In this document: positions 26,751 to 35,055 of the stretch, piece by piece
How the letters are laid out: the number at the start of each line of letters is the position of its first letter
Numbering within the stretch: position 1 is the first letter of the stretch
NCBI GenBank assembly: GCA_035541875.1
Contig: DATKML010000023.1
Span: 62,001 to 126,000 of the forward strand
Length of the DNA stretch: 64,000 bases
Source of the DNA: JAJPHI01 sp035541875
GTDB taxonomy: Bacteria; Desulfobacterota; Binatia; Binatales; Binataceae
Direction of reading: 5' to 3'
The notes under the pieces: model-generated
Seen by the model: the letters and a program-made list of their open reading frames with translations, nothing else
What the model was told of the DNA's origin: nothing
Databases searched by the model: none
Position numbers and translations under genes: made by a program

Positions 26751-27475
26751 ATGATATCCAGGCGATCGATACTTATGGCAGTACTTGTGCTTCTGCTCCT
26801 GAGCGGCCCTTCCGAAGTGAAAGCAGCTCCCTGTGCGAGTGCGGTGAGCTGCAATCAACTCGGGACCGAACTGCTTCAAAAGGACGCTATATCAGGCGCA
26901 ATCAAAGCGTTTCGCCTGCACGTCGCAGACATCGAAGGTGAAGAGCGAGAGCGGTCTCGATGGGCCATCGCATACAACAACTTGGCGGTCGCCTACATAC
27001 ACAAGCGCGATTACCAGGCCGCCCTAGCTTGGACAAACGTGGCGCTCCTCGTCGCGCCTGACAATTCGGCTGCACAACACAACCGGACGATCATTCAGCA
27101 ACACCTCGCAAAAAACCCTTGGCCAAAAGACCTCGGGGCACCTACATACTTTATGCGGGGCAAGGGGATTGGAGTTATGTTTGTGCAGAGCAAAGGGGCC
27201 AAAGCTTAAGCTTCTCTCTATGCGCCTCGCGCGAAGGAGGCGATTCATCTTACTGCGATGTCACAGATAAAGCGGTTTTGATCGGCAAGGATAGCGCCAA
27301 CTACTCCGGCGATGCTGACTTCCCAGCGTGTCGACTCGGAATGACCTTTGCCGCAGACACGCTGTCTATCAAGCAAGACGGTGATTGCGGCTGCGGATAC
27401 GGAGCAGAAGCGACGGGAAGCTATGAACGTATCAGTCTTGATGGCGACCAACACTGCGGGCGGCATCTCCCCTAA
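26751..27475 (+). pseudogene. Secreted TPR protein split by a -1 frameshift at a slippery A_AAA_AAC
   Basis: Frame 0 from ATG 26751 gives a signal peptide (SILMAVLVLLLLSG..VKA) and a TPR-like helical pair (AIAYNNLAVAYIHKRDYQAA), but ends about 30 residues after 27116 in an unconvincing tail. The -1 frame continues to 27475 as a Cys-rich beta-looking domain (TYILYAGQGDWSYVC, then GYGAEATGSYERIS; seven Cys) with no good start of its own. At 27110-27116 lies A_AAA_AAC in exactly the zero-frame phase for -1 slippage. It is either programmed frameshifting or a simple indel in an A6 run (mutation or sequencing error). No known family name is offered. Confidence 0.65.
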
Positions 27476-27617
27476 CGCAGAAGTTTTCCTCGCTCCCCAT
27501 TCTCCTTTTCGCGGCCGTGCCCGCGACACTGGAGAACTTTAGTGGTTGAGTCTCTCGAAGCCACCGGGCTACGATCGGACAATTCTGAGCGACACCAATT
27601 CGGAAAGGTTGGATCAT

Positions 27618-28610
27618 ATGGCCCGGTTTTTCACTCGAAACGAAGTCGATTCTTCTGTCCTTCGCAACAAGAAGATCGCAATTATCGGTTACGGCAATCA
27701 GGGCCGCGCGCAAGCGATCAATCTGCGGCAGGCGGGTTATCAGGTGCTGGTTGGTAACCAGCAGGACGCCAGTTGGGATCAGGCCCGCAAGGATGGCTTC
27801 AGCCCGAGCACGGTAGCTTCAGCTGCCGCGGACGCCGACGTCATCATGTTGCTGCTCCCCGATGAGATCGCGCCCGGGATCTACGACGAATCGATCAAAC
27901 CGCACCTCACGAAGGGCAAAACGCTGCTCTTCGCCAGCGGCTACAACATCACCTACAAGCATATCGTTCCGCCTGCCGATGTCGACGTTATCCTCGTCGC
28001 GCCCCGGATGATCGGTCAGGGCGTACTCGACCTTCCCGCTCGTGGGCAGGGCTTCCCGGTTCTAGTCGGTATTCATCAGGATGCGACCGGCTCGGCGCAG
28101 GCCACGATGCTCGCGATCGCGGACGGCATCGGCGCGTTTCTCCCGCAGGGTGCCGTGGTCGAATCAAGCTGCGACGAGGAGACCATGGTCGATCTTTTCT
28201 CCGAGCATACGTGGGCTGGTGCGATGCTCTTTATGATCGAAAAGGCTTTCAAGGTGCTGGTCGAATCGGGAGTGAGTCAGGAGGTCGCGCTGCTCGAACT
28301 TTATGCCTCGGGCGAACTCGGCGAGATCGGCCACGCTATCGCGGAGCGCGGCCTGTGGCATCAGCTCAAACTGCATTCGCATACCAGCCAGTTCGGACAA
28401 CTCACCCACGGCGAGCAGTTCCTCGGCGAAGGTATCGAGAAGGCGATGCGCGATACGGTCTCCGCGATCCGCGACGGCAGCTTTGCCAAGGTCTGGCGTG
28501 AGGAGCAGGCGCAGGGTTCGCCGCGCTTCCATCAATTGCTGGCGCAGGCGCTCGCCTCTCCGACCGCAAAAACCGAAGACGAACTCTATCGCAAGCTCGG
28601 GCGTCGCTAA
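27618..28610 (+). CDS. Ketol-acid reductoisomerase-like protein with altered active site
   Basis: 330 residues with the IlvC layout: Rossmann domain IAIIGYGNQGRAQAINLR, MLLLPDE, VPPADVDVILVAP, then the knotted helical domain with VDLFSEHTW (Mg-binding Asp and Glu kept). However the catalytic His of the usual HGFNIH is Ser (FASGYNIT), the KGPGH lysine motif is RMIGQ, and the second Glu of the ECLHE motif is not seen. It is probably not the housekeeping isoleucine/valine enzyme but a paralog reducing or isomerising another 2-oxo or ketol compound. ATG 27618 follows GGAAAGG. An acyl-CoA dehydrogenase lies downstream (111-bp gap); no other ilv genes are nearby. Confidence 0.85.
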   Translation: MARFFTRNEVDSSVLRNKKIAIIGYGNQGRAQAINLRQAGYQVLVGNQQDASWDQARKDGFSPSTVASAAADADVIMLLLPDEIAPGIYDESIKPHLTKGKTLLFASGYNITYKHIVPPADVDVILVAPRMIGQGVLDLPARGQGFPVLVGIHQDATGSAQATMLAIADGIGAFLPQGAVVESSCDEETMVDLFSEHTWAGAMLFMIEKAFKVLVESGVSQEVALLELYASGELGEIGHAIAERGLWHQLKLHSHTSQFGQLTHGEQFLGEGIEKAMRDTVSAIRDGSFAKVWREEQAQGSPRFHQLLAQALASPTAKTEDELYRKLGRR

Positions 28611-28721
28611 GCAGATCAGGTTAGGTATCGATACAGTCGGCGGTCGCACTGAAGCGGCTCAAGCAGCATAATCAGCACGACGATTGCGGTGATCTGAATT
28701 CACCGAAGCTGAGGTTCTGCC

Positions 28722-29957
28722 ATGAGTGCGATCGCTTTCGACCTGCCGCCCGAAGTGCGCGAAGCCTGCGAGGGCCTGACCGCCTTTGCTCAAGCCGAAG
28801 TCCTGCCACGCCATGAAAAGCATCGCGCGCTACTCGAAGATCCGCGCAAGCTCTATCGTGAAGACGGGCGCTTTTCCGACGATGCAATCGCGCTGATTGG
28901 GGAAGTCCGTCGCGCCGCCTCGCGCGCCGGCTTCTATACGATGTGCGTACCCGAAGCGCTCGGCGGTGGCGGTCTCGGCCATCTGGCCTATTATGCCGGA
29001 TGGGAACATCTGTTCCGCCTATGCGGCCCGCAGAACTGGCTGATGCTGTACGCCATCAGCCATTGGGCTTTTGGTCCGAGTCGCCTGCTGGAACGCGTCA
29101 CGGACGAAGCACGCCGCCGCATCCTCGAACCAATGAACGCCGGCGAGGCCTCGATGTGCTTCGGCTTGTCGGAGCCCGGCGCAGGCTCGGACGCAGCCGC
29201 CCTTTCGACGCGTGCAGTTCCACACGGCGACGGATGGAAAATCACGGGACGGAAGATTTGGACGACTAATGCGCCGATCGCCGATTACTGCATCGTTTTC
29301 GCCGTAACGAATCCCGCCGCAGCGGCCGCACGCAAGGGCGGCATCTCTGCTTTTCTCGTACCGACAAAATCGGCCGGCTTCGAAGTTCAACGAGTAGTGA
29401 AGCTTTTCGGACATATCGGCGGTGACGAAGCTGAACTCCGCCTCGATGAAGTCTTCGTCGAACCTTGGCAATTGGTCGGCGAACTCGATCGCGGTTTCGA
29501 TGCGGCACTCTACGGCGTATCGCTCGGACGCGTTTACAACTCGGCTCGCGCAGTGGGCTACGGTCGATGGGCCCTGGAGCGCGCCCTCGAATACTCCAAA
29601 GTGCGCGAGGCGTTCGGCCATCCGATCGCCGATTATCAGGGCGTGACATTTCCGCTCGCCGAATCAGCCGCCGAACTGCACGCGGCCCATCTGATGGGCC
29701 TCAACGTTGCGACGCTGCTCGACCGGGGTCAGCCGGCCGTCAAAGAGCTATCGATGACCAAGGCTTACTCGGTACAGGTCGGCTACCGCGCTATCGATCG
29801 CGCGATGCAGACGCACGGCGCCATGGGCTTCACCAACGAACTCGGGCTTTACAACGCTTGGCATTCACTCCGGATCGTTAATGTCGCCGACGGCACCAAT
29901 GAGATCCTGAATCGGACAGTCGTGCAGCGGCTACTCAAAGGCGATATTGAGCTATAG
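28722..29957 (+). CDS. Acyl-CoA dehydrogenase
   Basis: 411-residue FAD enzyme making an alpha-beta double bond in an acyl-CoA. FAD/substrate motifs: MCFGLSEPGAGSDAAAL, WKITGRKIWTTNAPIADYC, then YSKVREAFGHPIADYQ, THGAMGFTNELGLYNAWHSL and the C-terminal NVADGTNEILNRTVV. At the position of the usual catalytic Glu (EGTNE) there is Asp (ADGTNE), seen in several FadE/ACAD10-like groups. GAGG lies 8 nt before ATG 28722. Substrate chain length unknown. Could be co-expressed with the KARI-like gene upstream. Confidence 0.95.
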   Translation: MSAIAFDLPPEVREACEGLTAFAQAEVLPRHEKHRALLEDPRKLYREDGRFSDDAIALIGEVRRAASRAGFYTMCVPEALGGGGLGHLAYYAGWEHLFRLCGPQNWLMLYAISHWAFGPSRLLERVTDEARRRILEPMNAGEASMCFGLSEPGAGSDAAALSTRAVPHGDGWKITGRKIWTTNAPIADYCIVFAVTNPAAAAARKGGISAFLVPTKSAGFEVQRVVKLFGHIGGDEAELRLDEVFVEPWQLVGELDRGFDAALYGVSLGRVYNSARAVGYGRWALERALEYSKVREAFGHPIADYQGVTFPLAESAAELHAAHLMGLNVATLLDRGQPAVKELSMTKAYSVQVGYRAIDRAMQTHGAMGFTNELGLYNAWHSLRIVNVADGTNEILNRTVVQRLLKGDIEL

Positions 29958-30036
29958 CAGCCCCGTCGCAATGAGCAGTCCCTCATCGAACTGGGGACGC
30001 AAGTCACAGACCGCCACGGCAGTGTCCTGAGCCGGT

Positions 30037-30630
30037 ATGCCGACTCGTAACGCCCGCTTTGAATTTCGGATTTGGGGCAGCGACCTATCCGAACTGACGA
30101 AGCAATTGGAGCGATGTGCGGAACTCGTTCGATCGACCAGTTCGGAAACCTATTTCCTCTCCGGGACGACCGACCGATGCAACGCCAAAGTCCGCGACGA
30201 CGTGCTCGATATCAAGATGCTGGTGGAAGAATATCAGGGTCTGGAGCGATGGCACGCCGCCCTAAAGGTTTCATTCCCAGTCCCCGCGAAAGCGATAACG
30301 GGAAACTTGTTTCCGGAACTGAACCTCGCACCGCCGCCACTTCATCGCACTAGCTATAGACTGGATCAACTAATCGACGAGGTAATTCGGCCCAATCCAG
30401 ACTTAGCTATCGCGGATATCACGAAGGTTCGCTTCCGATGCAGCTTCGCGAACTGCCTAGCTGAGTTCGCCCAGGTTTTTCTCAATGCCGAGGAACATCA
30501 AACCATCGCACTCGAATCGACCGACCCGATCAAGCTCCTGTCTTGGATCAAGGAGTTTGGACTGACTGATGTAGAAAACCTCAACTACGTCCGCTACCTC
30601 AAGCGCGTACTTGGACTTTATTCGGAGTAA
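30037..30630 (+). CDS. Hypothetical protein, possible divergent CYTH-like domain
   Basis: 197 residues, soluble, no signal or membrane segment. The N-terminal half (FEFRIWG, SSETYFLSG, CNAKVRDDVLDIKMLV, ERWHAALKVSFPV) alternates like CYTH/triphosphate-tunnel strands, including a KVR..LDIK pair reminiscent of the LRIR/LTIK strands, but the ExExK signature is absent. The C-terminal half is helical. The stop is 4 bp before the true CYTH gene, and the AGTAACTAC junction holds that gene's ribosome site, so the two are surely co-translated. I do not recognise a family; the CYTH idea is inference. Confidence 0.7.
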   Translation: MPTRNARFEFRIWGSDLSELTKQLERCAELVRSTSSETYFLSGTTDRCNAKVRDDVLDIKMLVEEYQGLERWHAALKVSFPVPAKAITGNLFPELNLAPPPLHRTSYRLDQLIDEVIRPNPDLAIADITKVRFRCSFANCLAEFAQVFLNAEEHQTIALESTDPIKLLSWIKEFGLTDVENLNYVRYLKRVLGLYSE

Positions 30631-30634
30631 CTAC

Positions 30635-31099
30635 GTGGCCAAGGAAGTCGAACGGAAATTCCTGGTGCAGGGCAACTCGTGGCGCAATCTCGCCAAAGGT
30701 CAAAGCTACCGGCAAGGCTATCTCAGTACGGTCAAAGAACGCACCGTCCGCATACGGGTGGCCGGGGACAAGGGATACATCACGATCAAAGGAATCAGCC
30801 TAGGAGCGACTCGCTCGGAATTCGAATATTCGATTCCGTTGGCCGACGCGAACGAAATGCTCGATCAGCTATGCGAGCGTCCTTTGATCGAGAAGACGCG
30901 TTATCGGATTCCTGTCGGCGACGTGATTTGGGAAGTCGACGAGTTCACCGGTGACAATCACGGCCTGATAACCGCCGAGATCGAACTGAAAGATGAGGGG
31001 CAGGAATTTGCTCGTCCCGACTGGTTGGGTCCGGAGGTAACCGACGATCCTCGGTACTTCAATTCCAACCTGGTCGCCCATCCGTTCAAAAATTGGTGA
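30635..31099 (+). CDS. CYTH domain protein (triphosphate tunnel metalloenzyme)
   Basis: 154 residues. N-terminal signature KEVERKFLV (ExExK), then RQGYLST, RTVRIRVAGDKGYITIKG, SEFEYSIP, EKTRYRIP, WEVDEFTG and LITAEIELKDE: the full series of tunnel strands with alternating charged residues. Family members hydrolyse inorganic triphosphate or thiamine triphosphate, or bind polyphosphate. Start is GTG 30635 with GGAG 8 nt upstream. It directly follows a gene for a possibly related protein. The 172 bp after it (31100-31271) shows nothing but probable AraC-gene promoter sequence. Confidence 0.93.
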   Translation: MAKEVERKFLVQGNSWRNLAKGQSYRQGYLSTVKERTVRIRVAGDKGYITIKGISLGATRSEFEYSIPLADANEMLDQLCERPLIEKTRYRIPVGDVIWEVDEFTGDNHGLITAEIELKDEGQEFARPDWLGPEVTDDPRYFNSNLVAHPFKNW

Positions 31100-31271
31100 G
31101 CTAAGCTAGTCGATCTAGACCCGTCCAATCTCCCCCGAGACCGATGCCCTATATAGATAGTGCCGCGATAGCATCCGACTTCCGGCGTGAAAATTCTGCA
31201 AAGAATCATCGGTCAGCCACTTCCTTGATGACGATTAGTTTGCTCTAGATAGGTCAGTCGAATTGGTAACA

Positions 31272-32291
31272 ATGAATTCTTCCGACTCTGCGATGCAACG
31301 TGTTGGGCCCCTGGTCGAAACTAAAGCGTTAATGCGTGATCTGGGTGTTGATCCCGAGCCAATCATTCGAGCGATTGGAATCGAAAGTAGCCATCTCGAC
31401 GATGAGGAAGCCCACATCCCCTATGACGCCGTAGGCAGCCTCTTGAAGGCCTGCGCCGAAGCGACCAAATGCCCACACTTCGGCTTACTGCTGGGGACTC
31501 GCGCTGGCCTGAGACATCTCGGGATTCCCGGCGAGATGGCTCGCAACTCCGAAACAATCGGCGCCGCCTTGCGGATTTTCTGCGTACACCATCACCTGAA
31601 TACCGAAGGTGCCGTGGCCGTCCTTGATCATCACAACGGGATGGCTTCGATTACCTACGCGATTTACGAGCCCAACCTAGAAGGCGACGATCAAATCTGC
31701 GACATGGCAGTCGCGCTCTCTTTCAAAGCTCTGCGTGAACTGCTCGGTCGGGACTGTCACCTCGAGATGGTGGATTTCTCGCATCCGGAACCTGCCGACC
31801 TAGCCCCGTATCGTGATTACTTCCAGACGACCCTGCGCTTCGATACCGCCCGTCCGACGGTTTGGTTCACCGCCTCCTGGATCGACGAAAAGATACCGGG
31901 AGCGAGTGCGAAGCGACTGACGCAACTTCATCGAATGGCTCTGCAGGAAAATCAGCGTGGTTTTCCGAAACGTCTGCGACGGTCCATTCGGCATCTGCTG
32001 CTCTCTAAGACAGCCAGTGCGGACGAAGTATCCAAGCTCGTGGCGATGCATAAGCGGACGCTCAATCGTCGCTTGAAGGCGCAGGGAACCACCTTTCAGA
32101 ATCTACTGGACGAGACGCGCATCCAGCTGGCTCAGGAGCTCCTCACCCAAAACAAAGGTTCAGTTTCCGAAATTGCCCAGTGGCTAGGCTACGCTCACGC
32201 GAGTTCCTTCACGCGTGCCTACCGCCGATGGTTGGGGACCACGCCACGAGAGGGTCGCTCGACGGTGAGCAGCGCGCCGAGACGCCTTTGA
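31272..32291 (+). CDS. AraC family transcriptional regulator
   Basis: 339 residues. The N-terminal ligand-binding-type domain (arabinose_bd, PF12625-like) covers about residues 15-210, with CPHFGLLLGTRAGLRHLGIPG and AVALSFKALRELLG. A C-terminal double helix-turn-helix has KRTLNRRLKAQGTTFQNLL and SEIAQWLGYAHASSFTRAYR, ending GTTPRE. Such OruR/ArgR-like proteins often control catabolic genes, sometimes those beside them. ATG 31272 is used; a TTG at 31263 is possible. Neighbours are the CYTH pair upstream and the rhodanese-channel downstream; a regulatory link is not shown by sequence. Confidence 0.93.
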   Translation: MNSSDSAMQRVGPLVETKALMRDLGVDPEPIIRAIGIESSHLDDEEAHIPYDAVGSLLKACAEATKCPHFGLLLGTRAGLRHLGIPGEMARNSETIGAALRIFCVHHHLNTEGAVAVLDHHNGMASITYAIYEPNLEGDDQICDMAVALSFKALRELLGRDCHLEMVDFSHPEPADLAPYRDYFQTTLRFDTARPTVWFTASWIDEKIPGASAKRLTQLHRMALQENQRGFPKRLRRSIRHLLLSKTASADEVSKLVAMHKRTLNRRLKAQGTTFQNLLDETRIQLAQELLTQNKGSVSEIAQWLGYAHASSFTRAYRRWLGTTPREGRSTVSSAPRRL

Positions 32292-32381
32292 GCTGATCAG
32301 ACTTCTACTCTTGGCGAGCCCTCCGGCAAATCGTACCGTATAATTAACGATCGCCTTTGGGCTTTCGAGTGAGTACCGAAG

Positions 32382-33650
32382 ATGGCGCTAGAGTCAGAGC
32401 TTGCGGAAGCCCCAGCGCTTCCGCCGACAATCTCGCAAGCAGAGCTGAAGCAGCGACTGAAGGATCCGACGCTTACGATCGTCGATGTTCTGCCCGCCGA
32501 AGCCTACTCGACAAGACACATTCCAGGCGCGATTAGCCTGCCGTATGAATTGATCGAGGAGCGCGCGCGGGAACTCCTGCCCGATCCAAACGCTGATATC
32601 GCAGTCTATTGCGCCAACTTCACTTGAGGGGCCGGTGAGCGGGCGGTCGCCCTGCTACGAGAACTCGGTTATAAGAAGGTCCGCGATTACCGCGAAGGTA
32701 TCGGTGGATGGGTCGAATCGGGAGAACCGGTCGAGAGTGGCAATGCACCCGCCTCACCTACCTCCACAAGGTCAGCCCCGGCGGATGGGCCGGAACCGAC
32801 GATCTCATTGGACGGGCATCCAGGACGTGGTCCAGCCCGCCTATCGCGCGACGATAGCTGGAATGACTCTCTTCTGGGATTGGTCGATCGACTATCGACC
32901 TCCCAGCTCTTTTTGCTCTGGATCGCGACGGTCGCGGTCTGCGGGCTCGGCTACTGGATTGCAGGATTATTAGGTGCTCATGGCCTGCGCGAGGCTGGGG
33001 CATCCGTCGGCGATGGATTCGACGGTCTCCTGACTTCTCTCTATTTTAGTTTCGTGACTGCGACCTCAGTCGGCTATGGCGACGTCGTACCGGTAGGAAT
33101 GGCCCGTATCGTTGCTGTAACCGAGGCTGCGTTAGCCCTGCTGATCTTCGGCGCGGTTATTTCGAAGTTCGTATCGCATCGGCAAGACGAGCTGGTGCGC
33201 GAGATCCATCGGGTGACCTTCGACGAGCGGCTCAATCGAGTGCAAAGCAATCTGCATGCTGTGATAGCAGAGTTTCTAGCGATCAACTCGGCATACGAAG
33301 CAGGTAATGTTTCGACACAGCGCATCAGCACGCAACTCGACAGCGCTGTGCTTCTGTTTCTCGCCGAATTGCGCACAACGCATGATCTGCTCTATCAGCC
33401 GCGACTCGTGGTCGAAGAGGGAGTACTCGGCGCGATCCTCGCGAATTTGGCCTCAGCACTCGAGGTACTAGCGGAGCTGCTGGCTAATTTGCCCAGCGGA
33501 TTCGTCCGGTCCCAGCCTTTCCAGATAGCGCTGCGAAACGTAAGCCATCTGGCAGAAGATATATGCGGCAACTGCGTGCCTCACGCCTACACGCCGAGAC
33601 TCACCTTCTGGATGGATCGGATCCAGAAGACGTCGCGGCAGATCCATTAA
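32382..33650 (+). CDS. Candidate selenoprotein: rhodanese domain fused to a two-TM potassium channel (in-frame TGA = Sec82)
   Basis: One continuous frame of 422 residues if TGA 32625-32627 is read through. Residues 16-120 are a rhodanese domain: TIVDVLPAEAYSTRHIPGAI, loop VYCANFT-U-GAGERA, then ALLRELGYKKVRDYREGIGGW. Cys77 and Sec82 make C-x4-U where relatives have C-x4-C. After a Pro/Ser linker come TM1 (about 176-197), the K+ filter TSVGYGD (228-234), TM2 (about 240-263) and a helical cytosolic tail. There is no other stop in the frame, rhodanese homology continues past the TGA, and a SECIS-like hairpin follows. The fusion suggests a channel gated by persulfide or redox state. Alternative: nonsense mutation with separate channel translation from TTG 32808. 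Confidence 0.75.
32625..32656 (+). promoter_or_regulatory. Bacterial SECIS-like hairpin after in-frame TGA
   Basis: After TGA 32625-32627 and 17 nt comes a four-base loop GGTC (32645-32648) closed by GGGC/GCCC (32641-32644 / 32649-32652). The stem is extended below by AGC/GCT (32638-32640 / 32654-32656) with one bulged T. Bacterial SECIS hairpins follow the UGA directly, with the apical loop about 16-37 nt away and a G in the first loop positions; this one fits. Short stems are common in high-GC DNA, so the weight comes from the combination with the rhodanese loop. Confidence 0.6.
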
Positions 33651-33704
33651 TTTCTTTCGGGCCAACTGCGCCGCCGTGCACCGGCGAGAAGTCGGACGCG
33701 ACTG

Positions 33705-33732
33705 ACTCAATGTTTCACGTGAAACATTGAGT
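33705..33732. other. parS centromere site (ParB-binding), perfect palindrome
   Basis: The 16-bp core TGTTTCACGTGAAACA (33711-33726) equals the near-universal bacterial parS consensus, and the palindrome extends perfectly to 28 bp (33705-33732). It lies in the roughly 200-bp non-coding gap (33651-33848) after the rhodanese-channel gene. parS sites nucleate ParB for origin segregation and cluster near oriC, so the window is probably origin-proximal. Apart from this the gap holds nothing I can name. Confidence 0.95.
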
Positions 33733-33848
33733 TAACAGCTTTCTTTGCCTTCGGTAACTAAAGGGAAATTCTTCACCCTTGACGGCATCGCGGGATGGAA
33801 GCCGAACTGCAGCGCCGCGACCGATTGCCCAACGCGGCTATCTTGTAG

Positions 33849-34839
33849 ATAAATGGGCGTTGGGATTATGCGACGGCTGCAATTCTCACAGCGATTTGGG
33901 CGTCCATTTTTAGCGTGACGCTCAGCAAACCCGTCGAGGACTTCGTAAAGGAAAAGGTAACCCAGAGCCATGTGCTCGATACGCTCTGGGACACATTGGA
34001 AGCGAACCAGTTGGTCGCCGGTTTCGTCTTGGCTGCCTTAGGTTTATGACAACCGTTCTCTGGTTCGTTACGCCGGAAGAGCAGAGAACCGATTCGGTGG
34101 TTTCTGAACCGAGCACACAAGTCAGCGACTTCAACAACATCGCTATCAACTCGCCTAACGCGAAGCAGCAGAAAATAGAAGCTGGACGCGGCGCTATCGT
34201 TGCAGAGAAAGTCGAAACCCATCACCACAACAATGGCCCCGCCGGAGCATCCACGAACCATGTGCCGCATCAACTGCCTGCACCAGTGGGGGATTTTGTC
34301 GGGCGGGAGGAGGATATCGAAACCCTCGTTGGGGCCATCCGGAACGGCGGCGTGCTGATATCCGCGTTGCGCGGGATGGGCGGCCTGGGGAAGACTCAGC
34401 TCGCGATCGCTCGCGAGATCAACGACCGCCACGGGGTAGGCAGCGCCCTCGGTGGCCTCGGTAATGCCTATTGCTCCCTTGCGACTACCACGGCGCCGTC
34501 GAATCCTACCTAAAATGCCTGGCAGTCGCGCGCGAGATCGGTGACCGCCGTGGCGAAGGTGGCTCCCTCGGCAACTTAGGCCTCGCATACTTCGGCCTTG
34601 GTGAATATCAACTTGCGGTCCAGTTCAACCAGCAACACCTCGCCATCGCGAGAGAGATCGGTGACCGTCGCGGCGAAAGTAGCGCCCTCTTCAACGCCTC
34701 TCAGGTGCTGGAAGAATTGGGGAAGCGTACAGAGGCAATTCGCTGCGCTGAAGAGGCCCTAACCATCTATCAACAGATCGAATCACCGCACGCCGAAATA
34801 GTCCAAAAGCTGCTCGCTGAGTGGCGGAAGTCGGGGTGA
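33849..34839 (+). pseudogene. Degenerate membrane-anchored NTPase (NB-ARC/STAND-like) TPR protein
   Basis: Three frames carry pieces of one protein. 33849-34046 gives a membrane helix (ATAAILTAIWASIFSV) and the start of a second (VAGFVLAALGL). A new frame from 34046 continues TTVLWFVTPEE, then VGDFVGREEDIETL and the P-loop RGMGGLGKTQLA. The P-loop then runs directly into TPR text (AREINDRHG..GGLGNAYCSL), so the NTPase domain is deleted. Near 34487 a missing base moves TPRs to another frame (YHGAVESYLKCLAVAREIGD, ending at 34839). No start codon or intact domain set remains. The original was probably a signalling or defence-type STAND protein. Confidence 0.75.
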
Positions 34840-34905
34840 TCGTGGGAGTACGTGCCCTGCAGCTCTCGTCGCTGGGACTGACCGATTGCGGCCTGAGGAG
34901 GCCGC

Positions 34906-34941
34906 GAGATTCTTCGGCTCGCAGACTCGCCTCTGAATGAC
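34906..34941 (+). repeat. Dispersed intergenic repeat, copy 4 (shorter)
   Basis: Begins GAGATTCTTCGGCTCGCAGA and ends CTCTGAATGAC. It directly follows a perfect hairpin GCGGCCT-GAGG-AGGCCGC (34888-34905). It lies in the 216-bp gap between the pseudogene and ruvB; no gene was seen there. Confidence 0.55.
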
Positions 34942-35055
34942 AGAGAATCGCTTCGCGTAGACGTGTCGCTCGCTTCGCTTTTGCGCGACGCTGGCAGGGG
35001 TGCATTCATGATCGCTCTTGTATCCAGGATGACAATGGAGCTTAGGCGCTATAGA

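Noticed and set aside
32808..33650. Ion channel as an independent gene starting at TTG 32808
   Set aside because: No ribosome site, and the upstream frame is open and homologous to rhodanese right up to and past the TGA; kept only as an alternative.
34888..34905. Terminator for ruvB or the pseudogene
   Set aside because: Perfect 7-bp hairpin but no T-run on either strand; it adjoins a repeat copy.
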